DNA from: Bradyrhizobium sp.
GTDB lineage: Bacteria; Pseudomonadota; Alphaproteobacteria; Rhizobiales; Xanthobacteraceae
NCBI RefSeq assembly: GCF_030693485.1
Contig: NZ_JAUYAN010000057.1
Location: forward strand, 1-53,767
Length of the DNA stretch: 53,767 bases
Direction of reading: 5' to 3'
Below the pieces are notes generated by a model. The model worked only from the letters and a program-made list of their open reading frames with translations. It was not told where the DNA came from and searched no databases. Positions 6,626 to 13,980 of this stretch are shown one piece after another. A program made the translations under genes and the position numbers. Numbering within the stretch: the first letter of the stretch is position 1; every line of letters begins with the position of its first letter.

Positions 6626-8803
6626 ATGAAGAACGAAGTCACTCACTCTACGGCGCCGGAAGCGGAGTCGGACCAGACGTCCTGCGTGCGGCAAGGCTCG
6701 GCTCCGGAATCGGCGCCGGCCACCACGAAATCCGGAAATCCATCGGCTCCGCAGGACGGAGAAACCGGCCGCAGGTCCGCCGGCTTCTCCCGCTTGGCCT
6801 TGCGCAGTCTACCGCCCGAGGAACATAACGAGGGCGAGGCGGACCTCGATGTACCGTCCGAGGATGACGACGATGGGGATCCGACCGCATCGCCGGTTGC
6901 CGGCCCCGGCGGCGACGCGCCTCGGGATCCTCGGAAAGCGCTTGTCGCCGCCGCAATGGCCGCGGCGATCACGCCCACCATCGAAGAGGGGCTACGCGGC
7001 CGGGCGACGCTGGCTTTGGTGGTGTCCGTTCCGGCCGCCGATTGGATCGCGCCGGTCACGGAGTTCTTTCAGCAGCGCCCGTTCGGGAGGGAGTGGCTGC
7101 GCTTCGCGCGCGATGGCTCCGAGCGCCTCCGTCACAAGGCGTCCGTGGGCAACGACGAGGTGGCGTCCGCCCTTGCGGGGGGGCGGTCGGTCGTCGGCAT
7201 CGCCGTCAATCCCGAAGCAGTGCTTCCTGCGACCCTGGTCGCCGCAGCGGACCAGCGGATCAAGGTGAGGCTCGACGGAACCGCGGTCGGTCGAACCATC
7301 CGCGCTCTGTACGACGAAATTCCGCCGCAGATCGACGACGCCCACCTGGTCCGGCTAGAACTCGAGGACGTCGTGGCGGCAATGCGGCCGGACGCCAGCG
7401 CGCGCGAAGTCGCCGTGCGGATCGCCGCGGCGGCGGAGGGCCGCAGCGGGGCCGGAAGCATCGACGACGTGCCGGATCTCGCCACCGCGGTCGAATACGG
7501 CGCCGCCAGGGAATGGGGCCTCGCACTGGCGCGGGACCTGCGCGACTATCGCGCGGGTGTCCTTAGTTGGAGCGCGGTGGACCGCGGAGCCGTGTTCTTC
7601 TCCGGCCCCGGCATGGGGAAGAGCGTTCTCGCAAGGAGCATCGCGCGCGCATGCGAGGCCACGCTGGTGGTCGGCAGCATCGGCGAGCTGTTCGCGACCA
7701 GTTCAGGCCATCTGGATGGCGTGATCAAGAGCATGCGCGAACTGTTCGCGCGGGCCGCGGCGGCCGCACCCTCGATCCTCTTTCTCGACGAGATTGACGG
7801 GCTGCCGTCCCGGGAGTCTTTGGACTCGAGGAATCGAGACTGGTGGATGCCCGTCATCGAGGATTTCATGCTGCAGTTGGACGACGCGACTAGTGGCCGG
7901 CGTGAGGGCGTCGTGGTGATCGGTGCGACGAACCGGATCGGCGCCGTCGACCCGGCTATCCTCAGGCCCGGGCGGCTCGAACGCGCCATCGAGGTGACGG
8001 CACCCGGACCCGACGGCATCCTCAACATCCTGCGCTTTCACGTGCGCGGTAGCCTCTCCGACGAGGAGTTGCGCACCGCGATCGGACCGCTCGACGGATG
8101 CACGGCCGCGGAGATCATGGAGACCGTACGCAGCGCACGCAGGAAGGCGCGGCAGGCCGGGCGCGATGTTTCGATCGGCGACCTGAAAGATGCGGCCCTT
8201 CCGGAGTCGGACTTGCCGCCCGAGGCGCTATACAGGATCGCGGTGCACGAGGCAGGGCACGTCTTGTCCGCATATTGCTGCGGGCTCCGGGTAAAGTCGG
8301 TCCGGATGGGCGGCCGGGACGGCGCCGGCGGCGTCACTCGTATCGAAAAGTCCGCCGACATGGTCACGAGGCACTGGATCGAGCAACAGGTCGTCGGTCT
8401 GCTTTCGGGGCGCGCGGCGGAGATCGTCCTTCTCGGCGCCGCCTCAATGGGTGCCGGTGGCAGCGAGCGTTCCGATCTGTCGGTCGCGACGCGGTTGCTT
8501 GCGGCGATGAACCGCTCGTACGGATTGGGAGACGACGAACTGATCTATCTCGCCGACGCGGCCGGAGCCCACCGGGAGCTAGGCAGCGATCCCGTCGCGC
8601 GCCGGCGGATCAACGACGCGCTGAGGCGGCTGCAGGCACGCGCCGTGGGCATCGTCGACCGCAACCGCGGACAAGTCGCCGACGTCGCCGAGGCCTTGCT
8701 CCGTCGGCGCTTCCTTTCGGCGGAGGACATCGAGGTCATTATCGGACGGGATCGGCCGTCGCCCGAAAGCGTCACGTCCACTGGCTCCGGAAGCCGGCCG
8801 TGA
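6626..8803 (+). CDS. Soluble AAA+ ATPase with M41 (FtsH-like) peptidase domain
   Basis: A 725-residue ATP-dependent protease without membrane segments, unlike true FtsH. Residues 1-95 are acidic and low-complexity. An unknown domain follows to about 300. The AAA+ module has Walker A GPGMGKS (327-333), Walker B FLDEID (386-391), and a second-region-of-homology stretch (ATNRIGAVDPAILRPGR) with arginine-finger candidates. The zinc protease motif HEAGH is at 541-545 and the third ligand is probably the Asp of SERSDLSVAT. The ATG at 6626 is chosen over upstream in-frame codons that lie inside the phosphoesterase gene. The stop overlaps the next start (GTGA). It probably unfolds and degrades specific proteins for the island; the substrate is unknown. 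Confidence 0.88.
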   Translation: MKNEVTHSTAPEAESDQTSCVRQGSAPESAPATTKSGNPSAPQDGETGRRSAGFSRLALRSLPPEEHNEGEADLDVPSEDDDDGDPTASPVAGPGGDAPRDPRKALVAAAMAAAITPTIEEGLRGRATLALVVSVPAADWIAPVTEFFQQRPFGREWLRFARDGSERLRHKASVGNDEVASALAGGRSVVGIAVNPEAVLPATLVAAADQRIKVRLDGTAVGRTIRALYDEIPPQIDDAHLVRLELEDVVAAMRPDASAREVAVRIAAAAEGRSGAGSIDDVPDLATAVEYGAAREWGLALARDLRDYRAGVLSWSAVDRGAVFFSGPGMGKSVLARSIARACEATLVVGSIGELFATSSGHLDGVIKSMRELFARAAAAAPSILFLDEIDGLPSRESLDSRNRDWWMPVIEDFMLQLDDATSGRREGVVVIGATNRIGAVDPAILRPGRLERAIEVTAPGPDGILNILRFHVRGSLSDEELRTAIGPLDGCTAAEIMETVRSARRKARQAGRDVSIGDLKDAALPESDLPPEALYRIAVHEAGHVLSAYCCGLRVKSVRMGGRDGAGGVTRIEKSADMVTRHWIEQQVVGLLSGRAAEIVLLGAASMGAGGSERSDLSVATRLLAAMNRSYGLGDDELIYLADAAGAHRELGSDPVARRRINDALRRLQARAVGIVDRNRGQVADVAEALLRRRFLSAEDIEVIIGRDRPSPESVTSTGSGSRP

Positions 8804-9723
8804 ACATGCTTCCGGCATCCCGCGATCGCACCGATGACCTCGAGCACTACGCCTCGGTGCTGCAGGCGAGCGGGGAATATCGGATCCTCCGGCGGCTGCG
8901 CTTGAAGGCGGCACTTCCTCTCCCCGAAGGAGTACCGACGCGGCGGGGAGTCATCGTCGACGTCGAGACCACCGGCCTGGATCCGGCCACCGACGAAATT
9001 CTCGAACTCGCCATGCTGGCGTTCGATTACTCGATCGACGGAGCGTCCGTCTCGGCCGTGGCGTCGTTCGATCAGCTGCGGAATCCGGGCCGTCCCATTC
9101 CGCCGGAAGTGACGAACCTGACCGGCATCACGGACGAGATGGTGGTCGGGAAGACCATCGACCTGGCCGCCGCCGACGCCTTCGTCAAGCAGGCGGCGCT
9201 GGTGATCGCTCACAACGCGGCGTTCGACCGCCGCTTCTGCGAGCGACTGTTGCCCGTCTTCGCTGTAAAACCTTGGGCCTGCTCCCTCCGAGAGGTGGGT
9301 TGGATCGACGAGGGATTCGAGAGCGCTCGCCTGTCGCAACTGGCCGGCGGATTCGGGCTTTTCTTCGACGGTCACCGAGCGGGTCACGATTGCGAGGCCG
9401 CGCTCGATCTGCTTTCGCGTCCTCTGCCGCGCAGCGGACGGACCGCGCTGAGCGCACTGCTCGAATCGGCGCGGCGCCCACGCTGGCGGATCCGGGCGGA
9501 AGGCGCGCCGTACGCTTCGCGTGAGACCCTGAAGCGGCGAGGGTACAGATGGGATCCCGGCGATCGAGCGAGGCGCGGCGCTTGGTGCACCGAACTCGTG
9601 GAGGACATCCTCGAAGCCGAGCGCGACTTCCTGCGGGCCGACATCTATCGCAGACAGGATGCCGTCATCGACGGGCGCCTACTGACCGCGTTGGAACGCT
9701 ACTCGGAAAGGTCGGACATGTGA
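8800..9723 (+). CDS. DEDDh 3'-5' exonuclease (DnaQ/epsilon-like)
   Basis: A 307-residue protein with the exonuclease fold. ExoI is D54-V-E56 (VDVETTGLDP), ExoII is HNAAFDRRF, and ExoIII is HRAGHDCEAALDLL with the His and Asp of the DEDDh type. These residues bind the two metals that cleave DNA or RNA from the 3' end. About 100 C-terminal residues beyond the nuclease domain are basic and of unknown role. GTG at 8800 overlaps the upstream stop; ATG at 8806 is the alternative. Overlap with the AAA+/M41 gene implies coupled translation and a shared process. It is not a replisome epsilon subunit by context. Confidence 0.85.
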   Translation: MNMLPASRDRTDDLEHYASVLQASGEYRILRRLRLKAALPLPEGVPTRRGVIVDVETTGLDPATDEILELAMLAFDYSIDGASVSAVASFDQLRNPGRPIPPEVTNLTGITDEMVVGKTIDLAAADAFVKQAALVIAHNAAFDRRFCERLLPVFAVKPWACSLREVGWIDEGFESARLSQLAGGFGLFFDGHRAGHDCEAALDLLSRPLPRSGRTALSALLESARRPRWRIRAEGAPYASRETLKRRGYRWDPGDRARRGAWCTELVEDILEAERDFLRADIYRRQDAVIDGRLLTALERYSERSDM

Positions 9724-9753
9724 GGAGCGGCGCAACTGCCCTCGGCGCTTGGA

Positions 9754-9788
9754 GCCCTTCGGATGCGCGGCTGCGCAACCCGAAGGGC
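9754..9788 (+). terminator. GC-rich hairpin after the exonuclease gene
   Basis: GCCCTTCGG and CCGAAGGGC form a perfect 9-bp stem, and a second small stem (TGCGC/GCGCA) sits in the loop. It lies 31 bp past the exonuclease stop. No T-run follows, so termination is plausible but not certain. Confidence 0.5.
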
Positions 9789-9935
9789 GAGCTGGCGCTT
9801 GCCCAGATGATCGCTTAGCGCCAAAAGCCGCCGATCGTAAACACATACATGGGAAACGCCCGAATGCTCAGTCGGCTCTAAAGTCATGCTCTCGCGATAG
9901 AGCGACGCGGAGGGAGGGATGGCGGAGGATCCCGT

Positions 9936-10560
9936 ATGCCCGCACGCCCCGTCGGTCGAGGCCGACAACCTTGGAACAAAGGATTGCTCGTCGGCCAGAA
10001 GAAGCCTCTTGAGCCCAAGCATGTATGGTCAATTCGGGTCCGCCTAGAAATCGCGCGGTCAAAGCGTGCCCTTGCGATCTTTAACTTAGCAATCGACAGT
10101 AAACTTCGCGGCTGTGACCTGGTCAAACTGCGACTAGAGGACATTTGCTCGGGAACTAATGTGCGGCGTCGAGCGACTATTGTCCAAAAGAAGACTGGAC
10201 AACCGGTTCAGTTTGAGATCTCGGAGCAGTCGAGGAATTCCGTTGAGGCTTGGCTACCAATGCTCCGGACTACAAAGTTCGCGATATCTCTTCCCCAGCC
10301 GACTTCATGCAAGTCCTCATATTTCAACCCGCCAATATGCCCGGCTGGTGCATCGCTGGGTTCAAAGCATCGGCTTAGAGGCAACGTCTTACGGCACGCA
10401 CTCGATGCGCCGCACGAAGGCTGCCCAGATTTATAGGAAGACCGGCAACCTGCGTGCAGTCCAACTTCTCCTCGGACACACCAAGTTGGAAAGCACCGTC
10501 CGATATCTCGGAATTAAGGTGGACGACGCCTTGAATATTGCCGAGCAGATTGACCTCTGA
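9936..10560 (+). pseudogene. Frameshifted tyrosine recombinase
   Basis: A second integrase-type gene of about 200 codons, unrelated in size to the first. Frame one runs from ATG 9936 through PWNKGLLVGQKKPLEPKHVW and the Arg motif region (LRGCDLVKLRLED). Near 10270-10285 the reading must move to another frame, which continues RYLFPSRLHASPHISTRQYA, then HSMRRTKA, LLGHTKLESTVRYLG with the His and Tyr residues, ending at 10560. Each half is well conserved in sense, so the break is recent or a sequencing error. The short form is common in Bradyrhizobium-like genomes as I recall it. A terminator follows directly. Confidence 0.8.
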
Positions 10561-10565
10561 TCGTC

Positions 10566-10591
10566 GACCACCGGCTTCCACGCCGGTGGTC
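10566..10591 (+). terminator. Terminator-like hairpin after the integrase pseudogene
   Basis: GACCACCGGC and GCCGGTGGTC pair perfectly (10 bp) around a 6-base loop, five bases after the stop codon. The following bases are GCTTTCGC, only a weak T-tract. Position and strength support a terminator. Confidence 0.7.
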
Positions 10592-10893
10592 GCTTTCGCG
10601 CCAACAGCGGCCGGCCGAAATTTTGCTAGTGACGCTGCGTAGCGAGATTATAAAACGCGAATCGGATCTGATCGCTGACTTGGCGGAACAAGGCGCTTTG
10701 CCGCAAAATGTCGTCGAGGTGCGTCGTCATGCGATTTGGATTCCATGCCGCGTGACGACTTCGTCGACACGTTGCGGCGTCATCTGGCTTTTTGGATGGC
10801 AGGCGCATCGACAAGGTGTTGGCTCGAAAGACCCAAAGGCCACGCTTCGGGCATTTCGTCGACAGCCAAGGCGAAAAGATCGTGCTCCCAAGT
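10592..10893. other. Spacer with gene scraps, no intact gene
   Basis: This stretch carries no reading frame I can support. Several frames are open for 60-120 codons but overlap each other and match nothing I know. The one recognisable item is a short CorC/CBS-type scrap at 10783-10830, listed separately. The region looks like decayed DNA between the mobile island and the metal genes. Confidence 0.5.
10783..10830 (+). pseudogene. Scrap of a CNNM/CBS (CorC_HlyC) protein gene
   Basis: In one frame these bases read SGFLDGRRIDKVLARK. The string DGRRIDKVLA also closes the C-terminal CorC_HlyC domain of the intact protein encoded at 18923-20221, and 26 of 30 bases agree there. The preceding codons do not match, so only the tail survives. 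The match is short and could be chance. Confidence 0.3.
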
Positions 10894-11607
10894 TCAGTTC
10901 CAGCCGGTCATCTGCCAGCCGCCGATCGCCGTTATGGCGAGCGCGGCGGCGATCTCAAGCGTCCGCACTGCGCCATGCCGCCATTGCGGACTGAAAGCCA
11001 ACACGGCGGGCAATGCCCTCGTCCGCAAAACTACTGCCAACAACGGAAATGCTGCGACCGTTACAATCATGCCGGCCGCGAAGGTTCCGCTCAAGACGAG
11101 GCCGGCGCCCACCGCCCCATGCACGATCGCGTATGTCATAATGAATGTTGTAAGCGGACACGGGATCATGCCGGTCACAAGTGCGAGCGCAAAGCCTGAC
11201 TTCTCGCTGTCATGCGTATGAGGTCGAAGTGCCCGGAAGAGAAGCCACAGGCCGGTAAGCAGGATGAGAACGTGACTGGCGTGTTCCAGCCCGGGTGCCC
11301 GCCCGGCGCCGCCGATCGTCCGCTGCAGCAGGGCAAACCCCGTCATCACCAACACGATGGCGGAGCCGACATGCGTGACGATAAGGATCGCGCTGGAAGC
11401 CAGAGCCCCTCGCCAACGGCCATCGCCGGCGTAATAGGCCGTGAGCACCGATTTTCCGTGACCGGGCAGCAGGGCGTGGAGCATCCCGAAACAGAACGCG
11501 GCCGCCACCAGCGATGGTAGACCGGCCAAGCCAGTCGTCCGCAGCGCGTTCAATTCGCCTATGGCATTTGCATAAAGCCAGCGCTGAAGCTCGAAAGCCG
11601 TTTCCAT
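10894..11607 (-). CDS. NicO/RcnA-type nickel-cobalt exporter
   Basis: A 237-residue inner-membrane protein with about six hydrophobic segments. Family marks are HALLPGHGKS near residue 45 and a His-rich loop (RPHTHDSEKS) before a GMIPCPLTT segment; these are typical of the NicO family, which moves Ni2+ and Co2+ out of the cell. The ATG begins METAFELQ. It is divergent from the His-rich secreted protein at 11783, and the RND and MFS metal exporters lie just beyond, so the locus as a whole is a metal-resistance island. The metal is inferred from family and context. Confidence 0.85.
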   Translation of the reverse strand: METAFELQRWLYANAIGELNALRTTGLAGLPSLVAAAFCFGMLHALLPGHGKSVLTAYYAGDGRWRGALASSAILIVTHVGSAIVLVMTGFALLQRTIGGAGRAPGLEHASHVLILLTGLWLLFRALRPHTHDSEKSGFALALVTGMIPCPLTTFIMTYAIVHGAVGAGLVLSGTFAAGMIVTVAAFPLLAVVLRTRALPAVLAFSPQWRHGAVRTLEIAAALAITAIGGWQMTGWN

Positions 11608-11782
11608 CGATCCGTCATTAACCCCGAGTGCTGTTCAGTCGGCCGAGCGCCCGCGGACGAGCATACTGCAATTCGGGCCTTTCGCGGCCGATACAGCACT
11701 AATACTGACTTGTGCGTGAAGACGCCGTTGTGCGGCCCGGGTTGGCCTTGTAAGCACGGCCAACTCCGATTAGTTATCCGAT

Positions 11783-12223
11783 ATGCAGCATCGGCCGCTT
11801 CATCGCCTTCGCCGGTTCGCCAGAACAATCATGTTCGTGGCGATTTCGGCGTTCATGCTGCAGGGGGTACTAATTTCGATCTCCCAGGCCGCGGCCGCAA
11901 CGGGCACAATGCTGGAACCTGCCGTGACCTTGAGCGGTTCCCTGCACTACCACGACCAACTCGCCGGCCATGTGCACGATCACGGCGGTGAGGGTGCTGT
12001 AGGTCACGTTCATGATGGACTTGGGTCCGACCATGAAGACCCGGGCGCCGGTTCGAGCTCATCCTGGAGCATTTTTAGCTCCTCGATCACGATTCCGACC
12101 GTCCTAGCGGCGATTCCTTCATCCGATTTGGTCGGCCGTGTCGGACTGCCAGCCCGGGTGAGAGCGGACGGAGTCGAACCTGCCGCTCTGACCCGACCAC
12201 CAAGTACCTTCAGCCTCGCGTAG
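11783..12223 (+). CDS. Small His-rich exported or membrane protein
   Basis: A 146-residue protein of no named family. A basic start is followed by a hydrophobic segment (about 17-38) that looks like a signal or anchor. Next comes a His-rich stretch (HYHDQLAG, HVHDHGGEG, HVHDGLGSDHED; about 55-92) that could bind metal ions. A second hydrophobic segment lies at about 97-118. An alternative start is ATG 11831. It stands first in a run with the adaptor and RND pump, so a role as periplasmic metal buffer or sensor accessory is likely but inferred. Confidence 0.65.
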   Translation: MQHRPLHRLRRFARTIMFVAISAFMLQGVLISISQAAAATGTMLEPAVTLSGSLHYHDQLAGHVHDHGGEGAVGHVHDGLGSDHEDPGAGSSSSWSIFSSSITIPTVLAAIPSSDLVGRVGLPARVRADGVEPAALTRPPSTFSLA

Positions 12224-12227
12224 CTCG

Positions 12228-12246
12228 GGCGACCTTCCCGGTCGCC
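12228..12246 (+). terminator. Short hairpin between His-rich gene and adaptor gene
   Basis: GGCGACC and GGTCGCC pair around TTCCC directly after the His-rich gene. There is no T-run. It may trim or attenuate transcription into the RND genes rather than end it. Confidence 0.4.
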
Positions 12247-12274
12247 GCCATTTCGCGTGACTGAAGAGGTTTCA

Positions 12275-13972
12275 ATGTTCCCGATACAATGCCGCCTGAA
12301 GAGGCGGATCGCGAGGCTTGGCGCAGCCGGCCTCGGTTGCCTGGCCGGCCTTGTTCTCAGCTTTGCCGTTTCCGTGGCCCATGAAGGGCACGATCATGGC
12401 GACGAGAAGATTTCACCCGTGGTGTCCTCAGCCTTTCCCAGGGTCGCGGCACGATCGGAGCTGTACGAGATCGTCGGCATCGTGAAGGACAACCGGCTTT
12501 CGATCTTCCTGGACGATGCCGTCACGAACGAACCGATTCCTGATGCCGCGCTGCAGGTCACCATTGGGGAAGCCGCGGCGATCGAGGCAACGAAAGAACC
12601 CGACGGTTCGTATACCGCCGTGCTGCCGGACCCGAGGCCGACAGGGGCGGTAGAGGTCATCATCGCCGTGGCCGCCCAGAGGGGCGACGACCTGCTGGTG
12701 GACTCCCTCACCTTGTCTCAAAACGCCGTCGCGCCCGCGCGGGACGAACGCCGTTGGGTCTCGGCCGGCCCGGTGGGTGCCATGCTCGCTATTGCTGGTT
12801 TGAGCCTTGGCCTGGCGTACCGCTTTCTGAAACGTCGGCGCCGCACGGTGGCGGCCACATCGGCGGCCGTGGCGGCGAGCGCCTGCGTCGTCCTTGCCGC
12901 GGTTTCGTTCGGTGAATGGCGCAGCACGGCTGCCGACGCAGGCAAGCCGCCGCCGCCGGCTGCCCTGAGCGATGCGCCGCGACGGCTTCAGGACGGCTCG
13001 GCATTCGCTGCAAAGCCGACCCAGCGCCTGCTGGATATCCGCACGGCCTCCGCCGAGTCGCAGAGCGTGCGGCCCGCCCTCAGTCTGATTGGACGCATCA
13101 TTGCGAATCCCGACCGCAGCAGCATCGTGCAAAGCGTCTACGGCGGTCGCGTCGTTCCCAGCGAAAACCCGATACCCCGTATCGGGCAGCAGGTCCGCAA
13201 GGGCGACGTGCTGATCCGGATCGAACCCCATATGCCCGTGGCGGACCGGACGACGATCCTGGAGAAGGTAGGTGAGATCGAGCAACTGATTGCGGTCGCA
13301 GAGAACAAGATACGGCGGTTGCGCCCGCTGGCGGAACGGGGAGCCGTCCCCCAAGGTCAGGTCAACGATCTCGAGAGCGAGTTGGAAGGCCTGCGTGCCA
13401 GGCGGGAAACCGTTCGAAACTCCCGCAGCGACCATGAAGTGCTGCGCGCATCGACCGACGGCATTGTCACCGCAGCCAAGGTCATACCGGGCCAGGTCAT
13501 CCAGCCGCAGGATGTTCTGTTCCAGATCGCCGATCCCAATGGACTGTGGGTCGAGGCACTCGCCTACGGCGATATCGATCTGAGCAGCCCGATCGGGGCA
13601 ACGGCCGTCGCTTCGAACGGACAATCGATTCCGCTGTCACATCTCGGAACCAGCCGGGCACTGAGGCAACATGCGTCCGTCGTCCATTTTACGATTCCGG
13701 AGGCGCCGACAGGGCTCAACATCGGCCAGCCGCTTACCGTGATGGTTCAAAATGGCACTCCGACCGAAGGGCTGATCTTTCCGCGCGATTCCGTCGTGCG
13801 CAGCAGCAACGGAGAAAGCATCGTCTGGGTGCACGTGGCCCCGGAACGATTCGAGCCAAGACCTGTGCGGGTTCTACCGGTCGACGCAACGCGCGTGCTC
13901 ATTGCCGGCGGTCTCGGCGGCGGTGAGCGTGTCGTCGTGCGCGGCACCGATCTCATCAACCAGATCCGGTAG
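12275..13972 (+). CDS. RND efflux periplasmic adaptor with extra N-terminal module
   Basis: A 565-residue membrane-fusion protein of the CusB/CzcB kind that links the inner-membrane pump to an outer-membrane channel. The N-terminus has a signal-like segment, a HEGHDHGDE metal-binding stretch (36-44), an Ig-like beta region (about 60-145), and two hydrophobic segments (about 166-184 and 192-212). The adaptor proper starts near 245, with a helical hairpin ([20 protein letters not shown]) and lipoyl-type halves on both sides. Such adaptors are usually 350-420 residues, so the front ~230 residues are an addition. GAAGAGG six bases before ATG 12275 decides the start over GTG 12257. The pump gene follows after 8 bp. 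Confidence 0.85.
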   Translation: MFPIQCRLKRRIARLGAAGLGCLAGLVLSFAVSVAHEGHDHGDEKISPVVSSAFPRVAARSELYEIVGIVKDNRLSIFLDDAVTNEPIPDAALQVTIGEAAAIEATKEPDGSYTAVLPDPRPTGAVEVIIAVAAQRGDDLLVDSLTLSQNAVAPARDERRWVSAGPVGAMLAIAGLSLGLAYRFLKRRRRTVAATSAAVAASACVVLAAVSFGEWRSTAADAGKPPPPAALSDAPRRLQDGSAFAAKPTQRLLDIRTASAESQSVRPALSLIGRIIANPDRSSIVQSVYGGRVVPSENPIPRIGQQVRKGDVLIRIEPHMPVADRTTILEKVGEIEQLIAVAENKIRRLRPLAERGAVPQGQVNDLESELEGLRARRETVRNSRSDHEVLRASTDGIVTAAKVIPGQVIQPQDVLFQIADPNGLWVEALAYGDIDLSSPIGATAVASNGQSIPLSHLGTSRALRQHASVVHFTIPEAPTGLNIGQPLTVMVQNGTPTEGLIFPRDSVVRSSNGESIVWVHVAPERFEPRPVRVLPVDATRVLIAGGLGGGERVVVRGTDLINQIR

Positions 13973-13980
13973 GAGCCAAG

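Noticed and set aside
9908..9923. GCGGAGGGAGGGA near the second integrase, resembling the tRNA-Ser remnant at 103-120
   Set aside because: It differs by two bases and lies in a purine-rich ribosome binding region, so a second att core cannot be claimed.
10623..10994. Possible transposase remnant in the spacer before NicO
   Set aside because: I tried to match it to IS630, IS66 and IS481 types and found no catalytic block.
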